A DNA stretch of 64,000 bases from Ephemerocybe angulata (Eukaryota > Basidiomycota > Agaricomycetes > Agaricales > Psathyrellaceae), in contig JAACJK010000001.1 in NCBI GenBank assembly GCA_013368325.1, positions 1,240,001-1,304,000 on the forward strand, written 5' to 3'. The stretch's first letter is position 1, and each line of letters begins with the position of its first letter. Below, one piece after another: positions 11,217 to 23,170 of the stretch. The position numbers and the translations under genes were made by a program. The notes beneath the pieces are model-generated. The model was not told the origin of the DNA. It saw only the letters and a program-made list of their open reading frames with translations, and made no database searches.

Positions 11217-12258
11217 CTGGGCTGTCGGGTCGCAGGTGGAGGTGGAGGTGCAAGTTCAAGATCGAAAGTCGTCCATGTGAAGATTTGCGAGATGACATGG
11301 TCCTGGGCTTCTTTCGAGACTGCAGTGCAAAGAAGCATGGGCACGTGGGCACTTAATTTAGCGCCCAAGTTTTGGTCGGTGTATACCGCAAGAAAGCATG
11401 GAAGACCGAGAAGACCTTCAGCCTCTGGCTTCGGAATGATTGTGAAGCAGCCAGAGTTCGAGAGGTGGTGGTTAAAAAACAAGGGGAAATCAAGATCAAT
11501 TCAGCTCCCGCTCTGATGTGGGTTCTGATCGCGGTAAGCGCCCACACTGGACGGTAACGCTAGTAAGGCCGACAAGGGGCAAAATCCTGCCACTGGGACT
11601 CGATGGCTTGGTAGGCCAATGCAGTCGCTTCCTTGGTTCCCTGGATAGATACGGAGGGACGACCGGTCTTATGAACAGTGCATCAGGGTCATCGGTGCTG
11701 GAATTGGGCAAGAGCCTCGAACGGCACGACGGGAGGTCTTGAGCATCGCAAGATGGAGAGCACACACAGCAGAGGAACGAATGAAAATGGACAAATCTGA
11801 TACACAGTGGTACCTATGGCATATCTGACCCTCGCTCATTGTTACGAGACTGTAAAAAGGTACACGGACCACGGTACTAGAGGAAAAAGGTAGGTGCGCC
11901 AAACCTTAACGAGCGCTGTGTCAATTTTTTTCGTTGTCCACCAGAAAAAGCGATGGACTGCGAGAATTGTGACACGAAAAGGCCCATGCCTTTCCCATAG
12001 GATCATGATAGACTTGCCTGATACCACAGCTGTGACTATATTTTAGGCGTCCATTCAACCCCCTACCCCCTATTCAAGTTCTTCCGTCCCCTTCTTCCTT
12101 CTTAATCCTCGTTCCTTCTTCTCCAAATCCCAATCCACACCTCATCTTGGCGCTTACACAACGGTGCATTCCTCTACCCTCTCTTTTCCCTTTCCTTTCC
12201 TCTTCCCCCAGGAACTATATATCCACCCAGATCATCCTCCCCGCCTTTACCACCCTCC
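11217..12258. other. intergenic, upstream of NACHT gene
   Basis: No gene is supported. It contains TAAGCGCCCA at 11535-11544 and a related TTTAGCGCCCAAG around 11354, both upstream of the NACHT start codon. The part near 12060-12250 is pyrimidine-rich and lies downstream of the CobW gene. Confidence 0.5.
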
Positions 12259-13523
12259 TCACAGCCCCACAACCTCAGCCCCCAACCCCTCCGCAACGCC
12301 CCTCGCCGCCCTCCTAAGCCCCGGCCCCCTCTCACCCATAATCGTAAGCCTCAACCTCTCCCCCTCCCCTCCCACACCCACATCCTTCTTCGGCTTATAC
12401 ACCGTCCAATCCCACCTCCCAAACGCCCAATTCAGAATCTCAAGCCCGGGCTCCCCTCCCTCCGCCGCACTCGGAAAGACGACGAACCCCTTCAACCGAT
12501 ACACAACTTCCTTCGACAAAGCGCTCAGAACCTTCTCTTCGATGTAGGCTTTTGAATGTAGAGGTGTATCGGGTCCTCCTAGGATTGAAAGTGTCTGCAC
12601 TTCGTCGTCCATGTGGTTGTGCGCGCCATGAGTGCGTTCATGAGAGTGAGAGTGAGAGTGAGAGCGAGAGGGAGGGGGGTGTTCAGCCGCCTCCTCTTCG
12701 AGCTGGAAGAGCTGCGAGTCGAGCCCAAAGATAAGCGCCGGGTCCACACCGTCCCTCCCCGCACACTTGATCTTGGGCGTAAGGTCGTTCAACGTATGCA
12801 AGTGGTCCATCACAATATCAAGCTGCCGCTCCGAGACGTGTTCCCACTTATTCTACAATCCCCCAAATATGATCAGCTCAGCAACCCTTTCTTTCTCCCT
12901 CACCTCACCTCGCCTCCCCTCCCCCACCTCTCCCATCCCCTCCAAAAGATGGAAAAAAAGAAACTCACAATCAAAATAACATCCGAATACCCCGCCTGCA
13001 TCCTCGCCGTCGGACTCCCATCCTCATACCCACAAAAATTCTCCGCATCCACCACAGTCACAACCGCATCCAGCCCAAACCTGCCCCCACTATCCCTTGC
13101 AAGCTGCCGTATCTGGAACGCCAGCGTCGCGGGGAACGCGCTCCCGCTGCACTCGACGATGATGCGGTCGGGGGAATAGGTGTCCGCGATCTCGAGGAGC
13201 GCGGACTGCATTTGGCCGACGAGGACGCAGCAGAGGCAGCCGTTGAGGATCTCGGAGACGGCTGTGAGGGCGGAGGTCTTTTCTTTCGCTTTCACTGGGG
13301 CGGAAGTGGTGGTGGGGGATGTGGATGTGGATGTGGATGTGGATGCGGTGGTGGTGTTGGCTGCGGCCGCCTCTGCGAGCTTGCTGTCGACCTCGACATC
13401 GCCGAACTCGTTCTTCAGGAGCACGACATTGTAGTCTTTCGGGAGCTTGGGGAGCAGCGAGAGGATGATGCTCGTCTTGCCTGCGCCTAGGAAGCCTGTG
13501 AAGACGGTAATCGGGATGGTCAT
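12259..13523 (-). CDS. CobW/P47K-family GTPase with His-rich loop
   Basis: Two exons (12969-13523, 12259-12852) encode 382 aa. The P-loop GFLGAGKTS lies at residues 10-18, the metal-binding CxCC motif (C96-L-C98-C99) follows, and the acid-rich switch region reads RIIVECSG. A low-complexity Thr/Ser insertion (about 57-75), encoded by hexanucleotide repeats near 13319-13345, separates the P-loop half from the CxCC motif. Exon 2 holds a His-rich loop with alternating Ser-His and a CobW C-terminal domain ending with FGRWDWTVYKPKKD. Family members are metallochaperones that hand zinc or other metals to client enzymes under GTP control; yeast and animal ZNG1 is the best-known eukaryotic member. Whether this is the ZNG1 ortholog or a second paralog cannot be told from the sequence alone. 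Confidence 0.88.
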
Positions 13524-13784
13524 GATCGGTGCTGATCAGAACGGCGATTTTGGGATGATGTCATGCGATGGATGGATGGATGGATTGGGCCATTGGCGCC
13601 GAGTAGCGCCGACGCGTCGGTGGGGCGCTTGCTTTGACTGTGGCTTTGACTGTGCACGGACCCTGGTATACGATGTTGCGGTTATATTTGAAAGACTATC
13701 TAATGAGCCAGGAAATGCGAAGAGCGGCTACTGATACGATAGGCAGTCCATAAATTGTCCGTATTGAAGTAGTAAGCGGGTCGC

Positions 13785-14723
13785 TTAGTTTTTATCCGCG
13801 TACTCCTTGGGTGACTGGTCGTGTACCTGCAAGAGATCAACGTCATGAGCGTCATCAATGAGGGGAGGAGACACGAGGAAAGACTTACAACGCTAGCCTC
13901 CCGTGCGGCGTCCTGTCCCTCGGGACCCTCAGTTCCGGGCTTCTGTGTCGTTGCGGACCTTTCCTCCTTGGGCTTGCCGATGGATTCGTGGTCAGGCTCA
14001 GCAGCCTGTAGCAGGCATATTTAGGCATACGGTTACTCTATATTGATATTCAACGCACCTTGGAGGGGACAGTGGTGGAAGACTCGACTTTCGGGGCTTC
14101 AATGGGTTCGGCAGAAGCAGCTGCCTTGGTCGCCTGGAACTTCTCCTCCTACCCTACATGTCAGAACCCACGTCAAGGGAGGATATTACGAGATACGCAC
14201 AGGGACATCGTCCTTGGGACCGTTGGCCTCCTCCGCGAGCGCGAGCGAGGAGGTGACGTCGGCCGCGGTTCCCTCGTCATCCTTCATCACGACCTTGTTC
14301 TGCGATACGGGGAAGGCGGGGTGGCTGTCGTGCGAGGCGACGTTGAGGGTGGGGAAGTCGTGCTTGTCGTCGTGCACCTGCGCATGGGCGACGCTCTTGC
14401 GTCCGCTGGGCGAGACGAGGTAGAGGAACTGTGTTCGGCGGTTAGTCGCCGGCATACAGACTCGTGAAGTTTAACGCAGGATACTCACAGCAGGGCCGAA
14501 GATGAGCGCCGAGCCAACCTGGATGCATCGTTCATGTTAGTTAGTATCTAGATTCATGATTTCGGACGTGGCTGGAACGCACAAGCCAGGGCGTATCAGA
14601 CTTCTTCACAGTGCCCTCTGACGAGGTCGCCATCGAGCGACGGCCGGCAGCGCGGACAGCGCCGGGCACAGCGGCCGAGCGGCGGGCGGTCTGGAAGGCA
14701 GAGCGGGCGAGGCGGGCAGACAT
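13785..14723 (-). CDS. small mitochondrial membrane protein, unknown
   Basis: Six short exons (14583-14723, 14489-14518, 14201-14428, 14059-14148, 13889-14005, 13785-13826) join without phase conflict to 215 aa. The first 35 residues are Arg/Ala/Ser-rich without acidic residues, a typical mitochondrial targeting signal ending near GRRSMATSS. One hydrophobic segment follows (PWLVGSALIFGPAFLYLV). The rest is hydrophilic and Lys/Glu-rich and probably faces the matrix or the intermembrane space. I do not recognise the family; the layout matches small fungal inner-membrane proteins of unknown role. All six exons being in phase supports a real gene. It is divergent from CWH43 and shares 246 bases of promoter with it. 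Confidence 0.72.
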
Positions 14724-14969
14724 AGTGGCAGAGCTGAGAGAACGACGAGGATGGGTGTGACGTGCCCTGAACTTGAACGTCGGCGCGAACCGGCTATTCA
14801 AGGCGTGGCCGACGATGACGTCATCTGCTCCCCCAAAGCCCCTGATGCACTCGAGTCTGCGCATGCACGCCCACATGCCAAGACACGGCCCCGCAGCACG
14901 GGGAGCCCGGTTTTCATCTGCTTACATTCTGGACCTGCTGCAAGGAGACGACACCCACACCCCTCGACG
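14724..14969. promoter_or_regulatory. shared divergent promoter, mitochondrial gene / CWH43
   Basis: Only 246 bases separate the two divergent start codons, so the genes must share this region as promoter. No clear TATA box was seen. Confidence 0.5.
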
Positions 14970-17900
14970 ATGTCGACGACGACGACGAGCATCAGCGCTG
15001 CGCTCATCGCCCGCACACAGACCGTCCTGAGCCTCCTCGCCTTCGGGAGCGCCTTCGCCATCGGATGCAACCTACACTGCGTCAAGATCGTCAAGAACGG
15101 CGTCGCTGGATACCCTCAGGAATGGTTGCCCTCGGTCTCTGCAACGTACGTTCGTCCCTACGCGACATAATTAATCCAGGAACTCATCCATGTGCTCCCT
15201 GCGGCATCTGTATCATTTAGGATAGGGGATTGGTATCCTGAACGCAACATCTTCCAGCTGCTCATCGCCCTCACTGCTGCCCCGCGATTCGCGGTATTGC
15301 TTCTGACACACCAGATCCATCGCTCGACGGCGCTGTTGGTCTTTGGTGTGCTGCGTACGCTTTTGTGTGGGGGGTGGGTGTATGTCACATCGAGCGACGA
15401 TGGGATGGTGCACGATGTGTGCATGATTGCGTATATTGTCATGAACATACCGTGGATGGCGGGGAGCGTGTTGATGAGTCGGGGCAAGGGCGTTCGGCGA
15501 GCACGGTGAGCGCTGCATGAATTTCAAATTACGTCGCGTCCTGGCGCTGTTCTGAACACGAGCACTGGAATAGAACGGCTCTCGCGACTGTGTTCTTCGC
15601 TACAATCGGACCCTTGGTGTATTTCTACCTGCAGCACAAGGTGCATAGGGTACCTGGAGGTACGTGTTGTTCGTTGTGGGCTTCGATACTTTACGCAGCG
15701 GTATTGACTTGTGTCCAGCCTACTCATCTTACGCCATCTTTGAATGGTCCCTGATCTTCCTCGACATCGCATTCGACTGGGTCGCCGAAAGGGAGCTCAG
15801 AGAGCAGGGGATTCATGTAGGTTACCTTTCCATCCCTTTGAACAAATAATCACATTTCTCCCAGATCACGATTGGCCCGCACCAGGGACCTGCTAGGCTG
15901 ACCTCCATTGACCCCAGTCCCCAGCTAGCCAAGGGATCGACAACCGAAATGTACGATTACCATCACCAACGGCTTCGCCGATTGGCATAGTTTCAATACC
16001 ACCCTTTTCCAATGATAACAGAGCTGACCAGTAGTTCTAATCGTAGAGTTGAAGAGGCGGTAAAGGCATCCGACAAAGCCATGGGAGCCGCACTCGAAAT
16101 TGCCCTTGAACCTTCGCATTTTTCTTTCTCCTCGCCCGACAGCATTAGCTTCGTCTCTGATGTCTACCGATGTACGTCTTCCTTTCACCTTTCTCTCGAG
16201 TTAGTGCATACAACGCCACTGACACGGCGACGCGAAATGCAGCATACGTATTCTGGTCCCTCTTCACCGCCCTCATCCCCAGCCTCTTCTACTACTCCAT
16301 CTGGGAACTAGGCATCGCCGGTGCAGAGCTCGCCCTCCTCTCCCTGCTCACCCCAGCCTTCCTAAACACCACACCCTTCTTCCTCCCACCCAAAATCCCC
16401 CGTACCGGAGATGGCGAGGGTGGGGGTAATAGCACAACTGGTATCCCAACGTGGTTCGAGATGCTACGCACTAAAAAAGGGCAGGTGTACGCGTACCTCG
16501 TGCAATACGTCGGCCTCGTAGCGTTCCTGAGCCCCAGCCCCGCAGTGCGCCTCGCGGCTGTGACGCTCAGCGTGGGCGTGGGCGTGCAGAGGGAAGTCGT
16601 GCTCTGGTCTGGGGCCGTCGAAGGCGAGGGAGCGAGAGGTACACCGAGGGGTAGAAGATATTGGAGTATCGTTAGTGTGGTTGCGTTTGTGGGAGCGAGT
16701 GCGGTTAAGGGTGTGAATCATGGGAATAATCCGAGTGAGTGGTCGATTTTTCTGGTGTTTTTGGGTTGAGAGGGGTGTTGATTTTGTGATTTTTGTGTGG
16801 GTAGTTTGGCCGTTTATTGATCCGAAAAATGGGGGGTGGAATAAGACGGGGTTGGGGTTGGCGCTCGCGGCGCTTGTCGAGTTCGCGTTTAGGCGCCCGG
16901 GTTCTTCTCACGGTCCCAAGGTCGATTCACCTGCGATCGCCAAGGAAAAAGACACCTCGGTGAAAGGGAAGAGTCCTTCTTTTGCCTCCGTATCTCGACA
17001 TCGGCCATCATTCATTAAGACCTTCGTTTACACTTCGCTCCCGCTCGGTAGTCTACTCTTCACGCTGCACAACTTCCTCGCCGATCCGAGCACGCTCATC
17101 GCAGCCTCTTGGACGGGGTGGGAGAACGGCTCTCCACGCGGGCCGCTCCCGCACGTCTATTACCCGATTACCATCCTCATCTTTGCCGGGTCGGTGGCGT
17201 TTGGGACACTTCGCAGGGGCACTGTGAGATCTGTGATGCGGAGCCCTGTGGTTCCGATTTTAGGGGTTGTGCAGGCGTTGTACGCTTTGCATAAGAGGGA
17301 TTGGGAGTGTTGGGTGGCTTGGATGGGCGTTACGTGTGTTGTCGGGGCTTCGAGTGTTATGATCTTTGAGGGTGCGGCGAGGGTTGCGGCGGGCAGGGCG
17401 GAGAAGGTGTCGCAAATCTCGGAATGCGAGGAGGATGTGGATGAGGAGGGTGAGAGGGATGTGGATGCGGGGATGGTTGCGAGGGTGTATGCGGGGGCGA
17501 TGGGGGTTTATATTCTTTTTAATTTGGCGAGTATATTTACGGTTGCGTATGCTTTCGTGCCTGGAGGGTGGGTGTTTAGAGAGCGGACGGTATGGTGAGT
17601 AAAGGGATAGTTTCTTCGATGGAGGTATCGCGTAGGTTGACGTGTGCTTTTATCTCTAGGGTGGTCACTGCTCAATTCCTGTTCCTCCTCCCCGCCTTTT
17701 CCATGACTCCTTTGCGCACCACGAGAACACCACATCCTCCCAGCCCCTTCACCTCCAAAACCAAACGCCGCGCCACCCTTCTACTCCTCCTCTTCGCCAT
17801 CGTCCCCTTATACTTCTCCCCCCTCCTCTCCCATCCTTCCTCGAAAGAATCTATCAAACCCTACAAATACGATCTCTGGAAAAGGAGTGGGAAGAAACTT

Positions 17901-18894
17901 CTGAACGCGGGTATCTGGACCGTGCATTTCGGGTTCGATAATGAGGGGCATGATAGCCAACGCGGGGTACGGGATGTCGTGAGGGATATGGAGCTGGATG
18001 TGGTGGGGTTGCTTGAGACGGATTTGCATCGGACGGCGTTTGGGCATCGGGATTTGACGAGGGTTTTGGTGGAGGAGCTTGGATACGTGAGTCTCTCTAT
18101 CTGTCTTTGGTAGTGAACGGCGTCCGACGTTGCTCTCAGTATGTGGATATAGGCCCTGGACCGAACTCGCATACATGGGGCGCGGTCCTTCTATCCAAGT
18201 TTCCCATTATAAACTCGACGCACCACCTCCTCCCGTCGCCCAAGGGGGAGCTCGCCCCGGCGATTGAAGCTGTGATTGATGTGTATGGCACGGAGGTGAC
18301 GGTGGTCGTGGCGCATAATGGGCAGGAGGAGGATAGGCTTGATAGGGAGCTGCAGAGTACGGAGTTGGCGAGGATTATGAGGAAGGAGAGGAGGCCGGTT
18401 GTGTTTTTGGGGTATGTGGTTACGAAGCCTGGGGCGCCGAGACGTGAGTGCTTTCTTCTACGATTGGAGGTTGGTGCTTTTTTGAGTTCTGATTTTGATT
18501 TTTGGGTGTAGCGAACCCGTATCAGATTATGGTGGAGGATGGGGGTGTGCATGATATTGATGAGGATGATAGGGATAGGTGGTGTGAGTATATATTTTAT
18601 AGGGGGTTGTATCGGACGTCGTATGCGAGGGTGTCGAGGGGGATTATTACGGATACGGAGTTGCAGATTGGTCAGTTCGTCGTGCCGAAGGAGAGGGATG
18701 GAGAGAATGTCGGGGCTCTTGATGATAGTAGGGATGCTAGGTATAGGAGGTCGAAGAAGGAGGAGTTGCCTGTGGAGCATTGGTTCCCGATGGAGTATTA
18801 TGGGGATGAGAGCAAGGGAGGGAAGAATGGGCATTTTTATCATGTGTTTTATACACCGTTGTATTACCTTTTACCCGAAGGGGCGGAAGTGTGA
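14970..18894 (+). CDS. CWH43: CWH43-type GPI-anchor lipid remodelling protein
   Basis: Eleven exons: 14970-15145, 15221-15505, 15574-15659, 15719-15816, 15865-15950, 16047-16171, 16243-16734, 16805-17594, 17660-18086, 18140-18443 and 18512-18894. They total 1083 aa with all phases matching. The N-terminal part is the multispanning Frag1/PGAP2-like domain ([31 protein letters not shown]). A second multispanning block follows, then a C-terminal soluble domain of the endonuclease/phosphatase fold ([18 protein letters not shown] start, [21 protein letters not shown]). In yeast, Cwh43 exchanges the diacylglycerol of GPI anchors for ceramide in the ER. The protein is longer than the yeast one because of polar loops, one highly acidic near residue 650. 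The GPI role is assigned by family. Confidence 0.92.
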
Positions 18895-19796
18895 TTCTCG
18901 GGAGTGGGAATGCGGGGAGGGATGGTTGGGGAAGGGGAAGGATGGAATGTTGAAAAAGGACTTCAGCTGTTGCTTTGTCTGTACTGCGCTATCTGCTCTC
19001 ATTTTGTATGTTCTATCTAGTAATCTGTATGTATCACTAGCGGTACGTATGCCCTCCGAATAAGACTGATCGTCTAGGGCTGCCATGGCTAAAAGGCGTC
19101 TATGAGGGGATGTGGAGTTGGGCGCTTAGTGCTAGTGGCTCGGGGAGTCGAATGCTATACATTGATGCTCGCTCTGCTTGAGATCAAAGTGACAATGGGA
19201 ATTCCTACTTAACGTACAATTTTTGGAGAAGCAAATCGTTCTGGTGAAAACAAATAGACTGATTAGCATGGAAATAGTGCGGGCCCGGCTAGGGGCTGGC
19301 GCTTATTGAGTTTCCCACGCCTGTTCACGGAGGGCGGTCGTCCCTTCTGTCACCTAAGGTAGTCTCCGGGCTACTCTGTAAGATAAGGCCCTGAAGCTGC
19401 ATATGCGCCTTTTGCGCCACGTCACCTTTGAGGCGTGCCATAATTGTCACTGATATCTACCGGGGTGCACGCTTCAAGTTCTTCATCACTCCCCCCAAAA
19501 CCTCAGCGGTACTTGATGTTCAAGCACCTTCCGCAGTCGCTCGTCTCTCTCAAGCTCGGCCCTTGATGCATCGGGTACATTGGCACAGTGAGAGTCCTGC
19601 AGCTAGTTCGTGGCGACTCTATCCCTGAATGTGGTGACGGAGAACTTGAATGGTTTGACTCGGACGAAATGCACAGCCTGCTGTAAGTAAGTAACTACAT
19701 TCGAATCATATACAATATGATCATATAAATATATCTAGCATAACATGTCCGAGCACTGTGCGAAAACTTCTCGTGACGAATTCATGGAGCGGGGTA
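18895..19796. other. intergenic between CWH43 and kinase gene
   Basis: No gene is supported. Two copies of the recurring motif are present: TGGGCGCTTA at 19119-19128 and GGCGCTTA at 19298-19305. A 23-base stretch near 19430-19455 resembles part of the tandem repeat at 21106-21353 (GGCGTNCCATAATTGTNACTG). Confidence 0.5.
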
Positions 19797-20976
19797 TTAA
19801 TCCGCAACGTCGGTGAACAAAGGTCGCCCGCGAATGGCGCTGGCGGACGGCCGATTCTGGGAGTTGCGATCCCAAGACTCTTCCATGAGCGCCCAGATTT
19901 CGTTGGTGAGGCCGTTTTCATGGTAAGCAAGGTCCCCTTCTTTCGGCTTGAGTGGAATCCTTGACTTGTCGGTCGTGATTGCCTCCATAATATGGCAGGC
20001 CCTAATCGACGGTAAACGACGAGGGGAAATTTCGTGGAAGGGAGAAAGGTCGGTGTACATCTAAGGGAAACAAGCAGGTGAGCGAAGCTCTTCGCATGAC
20101 GGGCGTCGTTTTCGGTCGAAGACTTACCTCATAAATGAGACAGGCAAGAGAGTAGATGTCAGCGGATGCCGATGGGATGACGGGCTTATCATTGAGGAGT
20201 GCATCGAGGTGCTCGGGGGGCTGGTATGGAATAGCTCCAACACTGTGCCTCGAGGGAGAGATGGGCCCGTCAGAGGAGAGACGGGCACACCCAAATTCAC
20301 CTATCATGGCGTGACCGGCGTCGTTCATGAAAATGTTGCAGCCTCGAATATCGCCATGTATGACGCCTTTTTCGTGGAGGCTAACCAGCCCTTCGACGAC
20401 GTCCTTGATCTGGGAAAAGCGTAGCGTGCCGAGTTGTTATTAGCCAGGTGAATATTATATGGGAGTGAAAGCAATGTCAACTCACGAGTGAGACCCGTCG
20501 GGAATTGCCCTTGTATAACCTTAGATACTCGAGCATAGTCCCCGCCTCTTGGTGTGGTGAGACGAGATACAACGCCATGCCAAACGGGGCTTCTTCACAG
20601 ATGTAGAAGCCCAGGAAACAAAGAACTCCTGGGCCTTGACAGTAGAACCACAGAAGCCCCTCATTAATTGCCTACGTGCGGTAGCCAGAGTGAGTGTCGA
20701 AGTCATGATGGTATGGCTATGGGGTAGACCACTTACCCAAGTAACCTCTGCAGTAGTGTTTCTCTGGCCCGCTGGAGTGCGGACTCGCAGCCGCTTGCAG
20801 ATCACCTTATTGCCCTCGTATTCCCCGGGAAAGACATCCGAGTCTGGTGTAACCCGGGAAGTGTTCTTTGAAATGGCTATGAGGCCGGCGAGGAGATGAG
20901 CTAAAGCTGAAGGTGGAAATGTGTGCGAGTCGGAGGCATGAGGGTGGGAAACGGGGGACGTATTCCTAGCCGACAT
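19797..20976 (-). CDS. protein kinase-like protein with EFG in place of DFG
   Basis: Four exons (20737-20976, 20486-20671, 20128-20409, 19797-20060) give 323 aa, all in phase 0. The kinase fold is recognisable: candidate VAIK lysine in NKVICKRLRV, hinge region ALYLVSPHQEAGTMLEYL, catalytic loop H160-G-D162-IRGCN167, then G179-E180-F181-G182, YQPPEHL in place of APE, and SADIYSLACLIYE. It is most like the short TKL-type kinases expanded in Agaricomycetes. The metal-binding Asp of DFG is Glu here and the glycine-rich loop is not apparent, so activity is doubtful. The HRD motif is HGD, common in this group. It may be a pseudokinase or a weakly active enzyme; the substrate is unknown. Confidence 0.8.
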
Positions 20977-21105
20977 AGTACAGGGGGCAGTGGTGCGAGT
21001 TTGGGAGGCGATATGAAGGAAGGAACTGGAGGAAAGCCATCTATACTTGAGCAGTATTTATGCTCCCGCGTAAGTTGTGTCGAAATCCAATCGGGATATG
21101 AGATT

Positions 21106-21353
21106 GGTGTTCCCATCCGTTTAGGGAAATGGAATCCGACATGAGGCGTACCATAATTGTGACTGCAGGTTGCTGGGCCCATCACCCGGCAACGAACCAG
21201 AAATGTGCCACTCACCTGCATCTCGTTTCGGTGCTCCCATCCGTTTAGGGAAATGGAATCCGACATGAGGCGTACCATAATTGTGACTGCAGGTTGCTGG
21301 GCCCATCACCCGGCAATTGAATATCGAACCAGAAATGTGCTCACCTGCATCTC
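21106..21353. repeat. two-copy tandem repeat, period 124 bp
   Basis: Two nearly identical copies start at 21106 and 21230, each beginning with GGTGYTCCCATCC. The second carries a small insertion (TTGAATATC) and a deletion near its end. The unit starts about 130 bases upstream of the kinase start codon, so it may influence that promoter. Confidence 0.85.
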
Positions 21354-21374
21354 GTTTTTACTGGGGTGGGGGAC

Positions 21375-22550
21375 TTTGACTGCAGGGGCTTCCTACATGC
21401 ACACCCAAACGGGAATCAATATTAGTTCATAGTAGCCGGGCCATTCGAAAGGATAACTGTGCGTAAGCACTATGAAAGTACGAGAGCTGCCATACTTACC
21501 CGGTACAGAGGTCGACATCGGTGAGATGACCCCTCAGGCTGGGTCTCGATTTCCTCCAGCAAAGCTGTGGCGGGCCATTGCAACAATGTGGTAGGTTTGA
21601 ATGCAGGGGCTGGTACGAGATTGAAGAGGTTTGGATATGTGTCAGACTTCCCACTCAAGAGTCAAGGTCCAGCGTGAGGTGGCGCCGTAAGCCGGAACAA
21701 GGTCATCGTCAAGGCCTAAAGAACGTAACAGGGACGCCACCCTACGCCACCTCTCTGGTTGCGGTTCGCCATCAAAAAGAAACATCATTCAAGTCTCCAC
21801 GCCGTTTCTGTATGCGCGGGTTCCGTGCATAAGCCTCTCGTTCTGAACGTTAGTTTCATTAGAGACCACAACACAGGATGAATACGAGATGATACAAAAT
21901 GGGTAATCGAAGTCATGGCAGTTGTCAAAATGCCAACTGCCTTCTCAATACGAAGAATAATCGTGGGGGACGATGTTCACGAACATATAAGAACTCGGAA
22001 TATGGCCCGACGAATCCGTTGTCAAACGGAATTTAAGAAGTAACCGAAACATGGAATGCGCAACCTTTGAAAACGTGTGGCTTTACCGGAAAGGGTTTTA
22101 CGACTTCAGCACCACTGGGATGATGACGGTACCCCAGGCCGGATTCTTCCTGTCCTGTCCATGGAGGGTACTACGCCAATTAAGGAATCCGAAGGCAGGC
22201 TCCAACCCGTCGGGCACATCGCACTGGAATGGAGGGAGGGATCCCGAGTTGACAGTACCCCATCTCTGCAGACGCGCCCTTCAGGAGCGGTGGATCTTTT
22301 CTGTATGCGGTCATAGCTGCCATCTCGTGCGTGTTGGTAATAGAATGTCAGCGATGAATGTGAGAGTGGGTAAAGCTGGGGTGGGGATGATGATCGCAGA
22401 AGAAGTTAAAGAAGGAGGAATGGTGTGGACAAAATAGAAGGCAAATGTAACAATCCTCCAAGTACGATCCTAAAGGATTTGTCAAAGCGTACAAGGGTCA
22501 AGGGTCCGACCCAATCTGAGGGCGCTTAATTGGTGTTCTGCGTCAAGGGC
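21375..22550 (-). pseudogene. truncated inverted copy of caspase gene (left arm)
   Basis: This stretch is the reverse complement of 33125-36690, at roughly 85-90 percent by eye, with one large gap. It keeps about 240 bases of upstream flank (22310-22550), the end of the last exon with its stop codon (TAA at 22098-22100), and the 3' flank. Everything from just before the start codon to the start of exon 7 is missing. In the intact copy this corresponds to about 33368-35623, about 2.26 kb. The junction lies near 22325-22335 (CATCTCGTGCGTGTT), with only 2-3 bases of possible overlap. It cannot encode a caspase. Confidence 0.88.
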
Positions 22551-23170
22551 GGCACCTATAATTGATCCACCGGAATGTCCATTTCGAGCCCTATATTTCG
22601 GGCGGCAGCGTGACCCAGTTCTCACCACCTCCAGTGGGTAAGATAGTGTTACAATGGTAACTTGTGGTTCGGCGCTGTGTATCGGGAACTTGGGCGCTTA
22701 TCTCAATGTCGAAGAGCGCGTGAATTGCCTCTTGGATCGAAGTGCCCTTTCATCGACCACCACCACCTGTGATTGCCTAGACACGCAATAGTATCCATGC
22801 TTCCAGTGGGAGGGAAACTCTCTTACTGTTTCGCCAAGGCCTCGACCATCACTTCCGATAGTATCAATCCCATACATGAGGTCGTTGACCCACTGGACTG
22901 GCAGAAAACCTCCAACAGGACATAATCATTCGCCTGGAACCTCCTCCCACGAACGATGCCAAGTTGAAAGGGGTGCAGTAGGAGCTGAGCCAGAAACGAG
23001 GGTGTTAAAACAAGAACGCTATTTCTGCTACACAGCTGGATCCATTTGAGCACAATCGCCTCATCAATACTTGGATATCCCACTCCCAAGAGGTTATGGT
23101 CTAGCAATTCAAATGAAATCACTCGATGGGTGGTGCGCAGAGGCAGATACGGTAAAAAATATAACTGGAC
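22551..23170. other. intergenic, with an unassigned minus-strand frame
   Basis: A minus-strand frame of 99 codons at 22823-23122 (starting MISFELLDHNLLGVGYPS) is open but matches nothing I know and shows no splice partners. TGGGCGCTTA occurs at 22691-22700. I see no supported gene. Confidence 0.4.

Noticed and set aside
22823..23122. 99-codon minus-strand frame as a gene
   Set aside because: No recognised family, no splice partners and no leader-like context; could be chance.
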